Assembly: GCF_021917145.1 (NCBI RefSeq)
Contig: NC_061074.1
Coordinates: 5,837,837-5,901,836 of the forward strand
DNA length: 64,000 nucleotides
DNA from: Hypomesus transpacificus
Lineage: Eukaryota; Chordata; Actinopteri; Osmeriformes; Osmeridae
Reading direction: 5' to 3'
The notes under the pieces were generated by a model. The model was not told the DNA's origin and ran no database searches. It saw nothing but the letters and a program-made list of their open reading frames with translations. Both the position numbers and the translations under genes were made by a program. Of the stretch, positions 38,411-49,400 are shown one piece after another; the first letter of the stretch is position 1; every line of letters starts with the position of its first letter.

Positions 38411-40400
38411 GCTGGTGGAGAAATGGGCCAGAAATGGCCTGAGATGGAGACAGACCTCCAGTCATGTTCAGTGGAGACGCACCAGACCACACTGATGGAA
38501 ATGAGCTTTGAGCTAGGACCTGGGGCGGGCTGGCTGGCAGGTGGACAAAAAAAAAACAAGTCTTCGTACTTGTTCTACATCATAACCTAGTGGCATTACA
38601 TCGTGTGACTCCGAACATTCCAAAAAGATACGGAAAGTGTATTTGGTCTATATTTTTTTTATCATGTGAGGAGTTTAAAGAAAGTCTTTGTTCAGGTGTC
38701 AGGATGTGTTGAACTTTGATGTCCAGGGGTCATCATGTTCATGCAAATTTGAATACAGGGCAGTGGGGAGAATTTAATTGAGGTTCGCTTATTGGTCTCA
38801 ACCCATATCCTGAAAAACAGATATACAGAAGCAAGATTAAATCACTTTATCACTTTTTAAATAAAAAAAAACGTAATACATTCACTCACTACGGTCATTA
38901 CGTCTAACATGTAGGCCTTGCATATCTATCTAAGGACAGTGTCTTTGGGCATACCACTATTGGCATCTTTTGCCGCGTTACAGTGATGGACTCAAGGGAG
39001 GGGGGACAAGCAGAGACGTGTGTCAGGATCAGTAGGCGCTGACACTGCCATGAAGGAGCACAGTGTGAATGTGATTTACAGTGACCTCCCCTTTTCCAGA
39101 AAGGCACATGGCTGTAGAGAGGAAGGTAAAACATGACCTGAACTTCTCTTTTTATGGCCCTGCAGTGCCATGTGCCATTGCGGCGAACCACACAGATGCC
39201 CTCTGCTGTTAGAATTGCGTATGTTCACCCAGCAGGGATCAGAGCTACCATGATAGTCTTGCTTGAACTTAATGAACAATCTGAACAGAGGCTGTATTTA
39301 AGTCTAAATGAAATGTAGGAGCCAAAAAAAAATTTCAACCAGTTTTCTGATATGCGAGCAAAAATGTGACTCAAAACCAGGATTAATTTGGCCAGATAGT
39401 CAGAGAAAATTATTGTGTGTCTGTCTAAAAGTAGATGTCTTGTTTTTCTGCATGTTTAATTATTGAGTTGGTTTATTGGTTGTCTTGTTGAAAGATGTCC
39501 CAGTTAGGAGTTGATTGTGTAGAGATGTCGTGAATGTTATGGCTAATAATTGGGATATATGGATATAGAGAACAAGTAATCTTGGTTTACTATGGTATGC
39601 TTTGTATACTACACGTTGGTGTGTGGCAGGTGACTGTCTAGGGTCAGACAACCACATGTAGGGACGTACCTTTCTGTTACTGGAAATGATCTACCCAGAG
39701 GTTTTGTTCTAACTTGATTCAGCTTAACCTGCTAATGATTCAAATACGGTGCATTAAATCCAGTACTACAGGTTGTAATACTCATCCTACAAGCAGGACA
39801 CAACCTCTGTGTTAGATCCGACTTGTAACTTTTTAAGCACTGTGATCTGTAACACAATGGCCCCTATTAAAAGCATAGCTAGTTTACAACTCAACAGTAA
39901 AACAAGCAAGAAGATGACCTTGACCTTGCCCAGAATATATGTCATGTAAGCAGAAGTGTGCATCACAGGGGAGGACACAATGGAGCTGTCATTCTCATGT
40001 TTCTGGTTTTAAGTATTTGATTTATATTATTTGGTCTGATCAATGTGATGTGTATGGAAACAGTGTATGTACAGATGTTTGTATTTTAAGATTTGAATGT
40101 TTACCGTTTTTGCATGTAGCTTGGTAATTTCTATACCATTACTTTTTTCTTTTGGGGGAGGGGGGGAGACTATGTACAGTACTGCATACTGGGGGCAACT
40201 TCAGACCTCTAGTCATATCAATTATTATATACATATATAAATATATATTTATATATAAAGTTGTTTTCCCTATGGAGAAAGTTGAACTTGTATATTGCCT
40301 GTATATTTTGGGCTGCATTTAAATATGTCCATTATGTATAAACAGAGGAAAAAACATTGAATACATGCTTAAGATACTTAATAAATCTTATTACATTTAC
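38411..40400 (+). other. mnt: mnt 3' UTR
   Basis: About 2 kb of non-coding sequence follows the mnt stop, with an A-run (38548-38557) and AT-rich palindromic sequence (40215-40258). It ends at the AATAAA described separately. Length agrees with the long 3' UTR of mammalian MNT. The downstream end of the slc13a2 transcript, whose stop is at 40494-40496, probably overlaps it on the other strand. Confidence 0.65.
40380..40385 (+). terminator. poly(A) signal of mnt
   Basis: AATAAA in TACTTAATAAATCTT, about 1.97 kb after the stop and 109 bases before the slc13a2 stop codon on the opposite strand. Confidence 0.6.
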
Positions 40401-40493
40401 AAAGCCAAGTAATTTTCTTCGCAGACAATCCAGGTTAATTTGTGCATATTGTCGCTCTCGTCTGCCTCTTCTCTACAGCCTCTTGACTCCTGT

Positions 40494-43400
40494 TCAAGGG
40501 GTGGTTGTGGCGTTGGCCCAATCAGGAAACGTGTTCAGGTCAAACATTGCCGTACCCCAAGTGTTGAGGGCAATGTTGGCGGTCAGTACCCCGACTATGT
40601 TCAGAACAAACCCGGCCTTGGCCTGTTTTTAGTGAGAAGAACACTTGTAACTGCAGTAGCACTACATGTTAACTGGGAGTGTCACAATCATAAATATTTT
40701 GCATAAATGTTAGAAAATATCAAGTGAAATGATTTGTTTAAAAAGGGTAGACGTTAGAACCTTGTTTTTAGAGATAATGTCAAGATGGAAAAAAACGAAT
40801 GAAAATCTGACTAAGAGTATGTGATGCTTTAAGTTTAAGGATAAGACATGGCAGAAGCAAATGTACATTGCCCATTCCAATAAGCAAATTGGTCCTACCA
40901 TGTCTTTGATTTTGAGGTTACTGTAGGAGAAGGCAATGGCATTAGGGGGTGTGGCCACGGGCAACATGAAGGCCAGAGAGGCACAGATGGTGCAAGGCAG
41001 CATGACGTACAGAGGGTGCAACTTGAGTGCAGTGGCCTGTGGAATGAACAACGTCACTCAAGGGTCCTAAATGTTGAAATATGTATTGATGACATGCCAT
41101 CTTAAACATGCTTGTTGTTTCCGTGGGCTCATTTTGTAAGTGTGTGTGTACACGTGTGCCGTCTCACCATGGAAGCAAGTACAGGGAGGATGAGGGATGT
41201 CGCAGCAACGTTACTGGTGCATTCAGTGAATATGGCCATCAGCAGACTTACAACAAGGGGAATGGCAAAGGGAGGGAGGGCCTGCAAGGGCACCAGACTC
41301 TGCCCAAGAAACCTAGACAAGCCAGATGTCTAGACACACAAAATATCCAACAAAGTTAGAATCAAAGTTTTACACAGACCTCAGCATAGGTATAGCAGGC
41401 ATAACAGCCATATAGCTACTTAACAGCAAGGCAAAATATGGTTATCATTGCATATGTCACAGTAAGACTAAAACAAGGTAAAGAGACAGTACTTCAGAAA
41501 TTTTCTTGAATGGTTATTGATATTTGGCAGCAGGTTAAATACAGGTGGACGTACCTCACTGCCCTTGGCCAGTGCAAATCCTCCTCCCAATAGCAAGATA
41601 AGGTTCCATGGCATCTTCTTTTGGACTATGTCCCAGGTTATCAGGGTAGATGGGGCTCTGAGGGAACTGCCTATGGGAATCAATGAAATGAAAGCAATGG
41701 GAGGCACTGATGTTTTATTATAGCACTTGATGTTTTTGATCAAAGGAAAATGAGGTAACGAAGTAAAGTTAAATCTTTTTTTACACGGTCAGGGTTATAT
41801 ATGTTATTTTGACACATACGACCATTAAAAGCACACTGGGGCTGAAACACAAAATAGATTCATGACATGGCAAATGCATCGAAATATTTAGATAGTAACC
41901 CCTCCCTCCCCCACACGCACAATACACACCAACAGAGAAATCCCAACATCTAGGCATCTGAGAGGGGATGATGAAGAACAGCACTGATATGAATACGGAC
42001 ACTGTCGCATCAGTGACAAACCTGGAGATGGATCAAAAGACAGTGTTGTTCTGGGGAAAAAAACCTGGACTTAATTTGGAACACTGATCAAGCTCTTTCT
42101 TCAGTATTGTAACACTTCAGTAGCAGGGTTCCTACAGGAAGTCTACAATTCTGAATTTTAAATTTAAGGCCTTAACATGTCAAAACTCAAAACGGACTGA
42201 CTCAAATTTCATTTAGTCATTTCCAGAATTGCTGGCTGCAGAAAGTTATTTCAAAGTAGCAAAAAAGTATTGAGTTGTAGCCTACAAAGTGGAACTCTAG
42301 AGTTCAGGGAGGGCTTCGGGGGGGGGGGGGGGATTTGACCCCCATAATTAAGACTTGGATCCCCCCAAAAGAGGTAATGAATGGTCATAAGCAGGCTTCT
42401 GCAGAGCTGGATAACATCCTTTCATTTGAATCAGGTGTGTTGGAGCAGGGAAACATCTTAAACATGCAGGACAGTGGGCCCTGAACCACTGCACTACACT
42501 AGTCATTAGACAATCAAAAATTATAATGGATAAAAAGGATTGTTCACTCACGTTCTGTCTTTGTTGAAGAGGGCAGAACCCCAGCCAGGCATGAACCCAG
42601 GTTCCCTGGTGACCCAGAGGAGAACCAACAGCACAAACAGCACCAGCACAGAGACCTCAGCGAAGCTCATGCTGCCCAGCTTCTTGGACTCATCCTTCAC
42701 CAGCTTCATTGCCTCTTTGTCACAATCTTTGTTTGTGCCACAGCCAAAAGACTTTATGCTGCCATATAACAAAACAAACGTTGTTTTGACCGCATTGGTA
42801 AAATTCTGGTTGCTATTATCCGATGTGAATTTAATGTAATTGTTTTCTATCTAGTTTGGTAGGCTTTGACTTACTTTATACCCAGGTATAGGGATTTCAG
42901 CCACAACCATGACATCATTAGCATCAGTACCATGTTAGGGAAGGCAAATCCAAACCAGCTAGTAAAGTTGATTATGTCTCCATTATCTGGGAAGAGTCTG
43001 TAGGTGAAGGAGCATTATCTTCAGTGAACTGAACATTACATTATACTATAGTTGTATCCAACATGGTTAAACTACAAACTGTTGGAGTCCTACCCCCAAA
43101 AGAAATCTGATCAATTTTTATGCTATTCTTGTTTCAACAAATATGGAGAAGGAGAAGCAGAAGTTGTTTGTAATCGGCTGGTCAAGATGAGACCCCGGGA
43201 ATGGTTAGAAGTTACTTACTCATCAACCTGGCCCTTGAAGATGATGTTGGTGGTAGCTCCAGTGAGGGTGGCGGTCCCTCCAATACTGGAAGCGTAACAT
43301 ACACTCAGACTCAGGCCTTTGGACAAACTCAGATACTTTTGCTCTCTCTCCAGCCTTCTCTGCTCTGCTCTCTCCATAGTGCTCACTGTGGAGAGAGAAC

Positions 43401-46400
43401 CAGTAGTTTAGGAGTAATTTGTGAGGACTAGTGCAGGGGTGGCCAACCCTGGACAAGAGCAATGGATGTCCTTCACCAGAACCGTGTTTCTGACAACTTC
43501 ACATGTTTTAAACATGACAAAGTTTCATGAGCATGCATAGTAACACAAAAAGTATCACAAGTAATGATGTGCAAAGCAGAGGTCCTAAGACTACGACTCC
43601 ATCTCTGACACATCAACATCTCTTAAATGTTTTGAACTATGAACTTGTTTTCATTTACAACAGAGAGAAAATTACGGAAACGCTACCTGTTAGGATGAAT
43701 TACAATTTGTGATCTTCTTGTGATGTTCTTTGGTTTTGTTTAAAGAAAGAACACGGATGAATTTATGACTGAAGTAATTAATTGATTCAGGCAGAAGATG
43801 CTGATTACTATGAGTCCTAAGGTCTCGCAAGGGGTTCTTGAAACTCGGCCAATCTGCAACAGATCAAGACTCACCCCATGGTTGCTGTATGGATCTGTAT
43901 TTTAGCTTGCACTGGCAAAGGCCTGGATGTAGGAATGTGAGCGATGGCCCAGTGATTGTATGATGTAGATTATAGTGAAGTTATTCCTACCCATATCGAT
44001 GCTGCTGTCTTTAGGCTGGAACTTCTTGCTTGCTAGGTCTTCTGTGGTGTTGTCCAACTCGAAGGCCTGGTTCTCAAGGCCTTCAGGGCCAGCTTTGGAA
44101 GTCACCAGGTCCATCTCCCTCTCCTCCGCCTGGGCCTCTGTGTCAGATAGCTGCTGCAGCACGGCGCTGGTAATGGGCAGCATCATGGCCGTGGAGGCTG
44201 TGTTACTGATCCACATGGAGAGGAATGCAGTGGTAACCATGAAGCCCATCATCAGACTGGGGGATGGACAGTAGAGGGGGAAGGGAAGACAAAAGGTGGA
44301 AAGATGGAAAGCAAAGTACGACACGAAGAGTTAGGAGAGGACAAAAGTCAAAAACTATTTTACAATCAATTGATCAGTACAAATCAGTTTGGTACAACAA
44401 GAGTATCAATTAATATGTTGCAGTTAAACATGCAAAAGGAGTATCAGATCAAGAGAGGGTCTCACAGTGGTGGTTTCACCCCCAACCCCAACAGCACCCG
44501 GAAAGCAATCCTTTTGTGTAGATTTGTGTGCTCCACAGCGATAGCCACCATCAACCCACCGATGCCCAGTACAGTGGAGTCCTTCATGTACTGGTTACAC
44601 ACCTACCCAGCAGGACAGAGTTCAGAATTCAGAATCAATATAAATTGATCAAAAGCTCAAAAATCTAACTTTAATCAGACTTCCTAAATTTACTCTGATG
44701 TGAATCTGACTCTAAACTCTAACCAATATTATTACAAGGATAAACCATAAAACTTAAAATATGAATGATTTGAGTGTGTCTCAAGAAGAGGATCAGAAAT
44801 GATAAGATTTGCTTAGATGAGGCACACCTCACTTGACTCCATGATGCCCATCATGGGGAAGAGGATGACAGGCAGCAGGGCGGTGATTGCCAGGGGGATG
44901 CACTCTGTGCACCAGAACAGAGCCATCAAGATAATCACATAGCCACAGCGAGATTCCTGGAATGAAAGAAAGTGGCTTATGTTGGATTGCAGTATTTGTT
45001 CTTTATATATCCTTCCCAAGGCTGTTTACAGGTTGATTTCACACAGTATCTTGATTTAGATAATAGAAGAAATTCTAAATATTTTAGTTTTCTGGCTGTT
45101 ACTCTCATACCAGTTTCTATGCTGACACTTCCTGGGAAATAATCTCCTCATTCTTTTTACAATTGCTATCTGTTAATTGACAATATTTATTTATATAGCT
45201 GGCCCTGGTCTTAATACTCTCTCTGCTGATCTGTCACTTGTCTAACTTGTGTTAACAGTATGATCCAATATGGTAGAGTGCCAACTTGTAACCTAATCAG
45301 CAAAATGTCCTTGTTATTTTATAGTGAGTGATAAAATATATCGGCATTAAATCATATCACTTCAGAGCCATAAAACCAAATAACTTACTTTTATGTAGTA
45401 TCTTAGAGCATGGCTGTGTAGTTGTATTACAATGAAGGGCAAAGTATCTCATAAAATGTTTATCTTGATGCAAAAGTGTTTCTTTAACTGAAAATCAACA
45501 TTCTATGAACATTTTTCAAATGTAGCAGTCAACTGCTAAATTTTACAATGCATGGACATCACGGAATCCAGTCTGCCAGTCTGCTGTGAACAAGGCAGAC
45601 TTCATCCCGGCGTTTGCATCACATGCTTCTCTTCATGCCCTTGTGCTGACTGAGACATGGATCCGCCCAGAGAACACTGCAACTCCAGCTGCTCTCTCCA
45701 TCAAGCACTCCTTCACTCACTCACCCCGCTCAACCAGGCGGGGTGGTGGGACAGGGTTGCTTCTTTCCCCACATATTAAATACACATCCACACCACTCTC
45801 TGTTACTGCCAAATCATTTGAACACCATTATGTGATGCTAACTAATCCTATCAAAGCATGCTTAATTGTTCTTTATCGCCCACCAGGACCGCTAGCCGAC
45901 TTTGTGGAGGAGCTGGACATGCTCCTCAGCGTCCTTCCGGATGATGGAACCCCCCTGATAGTCCTTGGGGACTTCAACATCCACCTCCAAGGAATGCAGG
46001 CTGTCGACTTCTTGTCTCTCCTGACCTCCTTCGACCTGACGCTGCTGAGCACACCGGCGACCCACAAGGCAGGCAAACAGCTAGACCTCGTCCTGACACG
46101 TAACTGTATCACTGACATAACCTCTGTAACCCCACTGCACATCTCTGATCACTACTTTATCCAATTCACTGTCTCTCTCCCTCCAACCCCTCCTACCTCC
46201 CCTCCCCTCGTAACTTTCCGGCGCAACCTCCGCTCGCTATCCCCCTCCCACTTCTCCTCTATTGTAACATCCTCCCTCCCATTGACGAGTTCTTGTCCCA
46301 CCCCACTAACACTGCCACCGACACCTCGCTAACCACTTTAACTGCATCACTTGACTCTCTCTGTCCCCTGTCTACCAGGCCTGCACGATCTTCTCCCCCC

Positions 46401-49400
46401 TGCCCGTGGCTTACGGATGTTATTCGTGAAGAACGGTCCACCCTTCGAGCAGCTGAGAGGAGATGGCGCAAGTCCAAAGACGGTCTGGACCTTGATAAGT
46501 ATCACTCCCTCCTCAAATCCTTCTCTTCTCACATAACTGGTGCCAAAACCCTCTACTTTCTTAACAAAATTAACTCCGCTTCAAACCTTTCTCTACCTTC
46601 TCCACCCTTCTTAACCCACCTCCCCCACCCCCTCCCTCCACCCTGACAGCAGACGACTTCTCCTCCTTCTTTGAGAAAAAAGTCGCCGACATTAGCAGTC
46701 GGTTCCCTAAACCCACCCTTCCTACCCCCTCATCTCCATTACTGACCCAACTAAATGTCTAAACTCCTTCTCTCCCCTGTCCGAGGCAGAGCTCTCTGAC
46801 CTCATTCTCTCTCATCGCCCCACCTCCTGTCCCCTTGATCCTGTCCCCTTCCCCTCTCTTTCAAACCATCTCCCCCTCTATCATAACTTTTCTGCTCCAT
46901 GTTCTAAACTCCTCTCTTACCTCTGGCACCTTCCCCTCTGCCTTCAAACAGGCCAGAGTTACCCCTTTACTCAAAAAACCCTCCCTCAACCCTGCCGTCC
47001 TCCAGAACTACAGACCGGTATCATTGTTGCCCATCTTTTCTAAAACAATTGAACGTGCTGTATCTAACCAACTGTCTAACTTCCTTTCTCAGAACAACCT
47101 GCTCGACCCCAACCAATCGGGCTTCAAGACCGGCCACTCCACAGAGACTGCCCTCCTTTCAGTCACCACTGCCCTCCAGTCTGCCAGAGCGGCTTCCAGG
47201 TCATCCGTCATCATTCTGCTGGACCTTTCTGCGGCGTTTGATACGGTTAACCACCAGATCCTGCTCTCCAGACTTTCTGAGATGGGCATCACTGGCACTG
47301 CACTCCAGTGGATCTCATCCTACCTGTCGGGAAGATCCTACCAGGTCTCCTGGGGAGGCAAACTGTCAGGCCCACGCCAGCTCTCCACTGGTGTCCCACA
47401 GGGCTCCGTCCTTGGTCCCCTCCTCTTCTCTCTGTACACCACCTCACTTGGACCAATCATCACCTCCCATGGCTTCTCCTACCACTGCTACGCTGACGAC
47501 ACGCAGCTGTACCTGTCGTTCCCTCCGACCGATCCGGGGATCTCAGCTAGGATTGAGGCCTGCCTCGCAGACATCTCCGCCTGGATGACTGAGCACCACC
47601 TCCAGCTGAACCTTGCCAAAACGGAACGAATCATCATCCCGGCCAAACCCTCCATCTCCTATGACTTCTCAAACACCCTGGGATCTGCGACGGTGACCCC
47701 CTCATCCTCTGCCAGGAACCTTGGGGTTACCATGGATGACGAGCTCTCCCTCACGGCCCACATTGCTGCGGTCTCCCGGTCGTGTAGATTCACCCTCTAC
47801 AACATCCGGAAGATCAGGAGATACCTGTCTGAGCACTCCACCCAGCTGCTTGTCCAAGCACTTGTCCTCTCCAAGTTGGACTACTGCAACTCGCTGCTCG
47901 CCGGTCTCCCATCATGCGCAACCCGACCTCTTCAGAGAATTCAGAACGCAGCGGCCCGTCTGGTCTACAATCTACCCAGACGCTCCCACGTTACCCCGCT
48001 CCTCATCTCCCTCCACTGGCTACCCATAACGGCCCGCATCAGATTCAAGACCCTGGTACTGACCTTCCGAGCAGTGAACGGGACTGCGCCCGACGACATC
48101 AAGTCTCTCCTGCAGCCTTACACCCCCACCCGCCACCTACGGTCTTCTTCTGACACCTGTCGGGAAGATCCTACCAGGTCTCCTGGGGAGGCAAACTGTC
48201 AGGCCCACGCCAGCTCTCCACTGGTGTCCCACAGGGCTCCGTCCTTGGTCCCCTCCTCTTCTCTCTGTACACCACCTCACTTGGACCAATCATCACCTCC
48301 CATGGCTTCTCCTACCACTGCTACGCTGACGACACGCAGCTGTACCTGTCGTTCCCTCCGACCGATCCGGGGATCTCAGCTAGGATTGAGGCCTGCCTCG
48401 CAGACATCTCCGCCTGGATGACTGAGCACCACCTCCAGCTGAACCTTGCCAAAACGGAACGAATCATCATCCCGGCCAAACCCTCCATCTCCTATGACTT
48501 CTCAATCACCCTGGGATCTGCGACGGTGACCCCCTCATCCTCTGCCAGGAACCTTGGGGTTACCATGGATGACGAGCTCTCCCTCACGGCCCACATTGCT
48601 GCGGTCTCCCGGTCGTGTAGATTCACCCTCTACAACATCCGGAAGATCAGGAAATACCTATCTGAGCACTCCACCCAGCTGCTTGTCCAAGCACTTGTCC
48701 TCTCCAAGTTGGACTACTGCAACTCGCTGCTCGCCGGTCTCCCATCATGCGCAACCCGACCTCTTCAGAGAATTCAGAACGCAGCGGCCCGTCTGGTCTA
48801 CAATCTACCCAGACGCTCCCACGTTACCCCGCTCCTCATCTCCCTCCACTGGCTACCCATAACGGCCCGCATCAGATTCAAGACCCTGGTACTGACCTTC
48901 CGAGCAGTGAACGGGACTGCGCCCGACTACATCAAGTCTCTCCTGCAGCCTTACACCCCCACCCGCCACCTACGGTCTTCTTCAGACAACCGCCTGGTGG
49001 TCCCACCTCTCAAGACCGCCCGGTCCCAGCACAAGCTCTTCTCCTGCCTGGCACCCCAGTGGTGGAATCAACTCCCCACCTCCATCAGAGACACGGACTG
49101 TCTCTCCACCTTCAAGAGAAGGCTAAAGACGCACTTGTTCCGGGAGTACAATGGTACTTAGGAATGGTTTGCTGAACCCAACGCTAGTTTCCTCAAGGTT
49201 CACAATGACTCTTGCTTAGACTGTTGCTCTTGTTGGTTAGTGGTAGCTGATTTAAACTGTTGTATTCTTTTTTTTTTTTTTTTTAGTTAATCCTATTTTT
49301 ATTGCTTTCCTACAGGTACACCTGCACTTAGAGATTAATGTTATGTAATTTTAACTTGTTTAACTACATGCTCTTATGGTTTCTTCCCTTTAGCACTATT

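Noticed and set aside
41108..41359. Plus-strand ORFs opposite slc13a2 exons (also 43975-44274, 42540-42839)
   Set aside because: Antisense of well-supported transporter exons.
47049..47588. Other-frame ORFs inside the LINE RT regions (also 47721-48029, 50332-50871, 51004-51312)
   Set aside because: Shadows of the RT frame; they recur in each LINE copy only because the DNA is duplicated.
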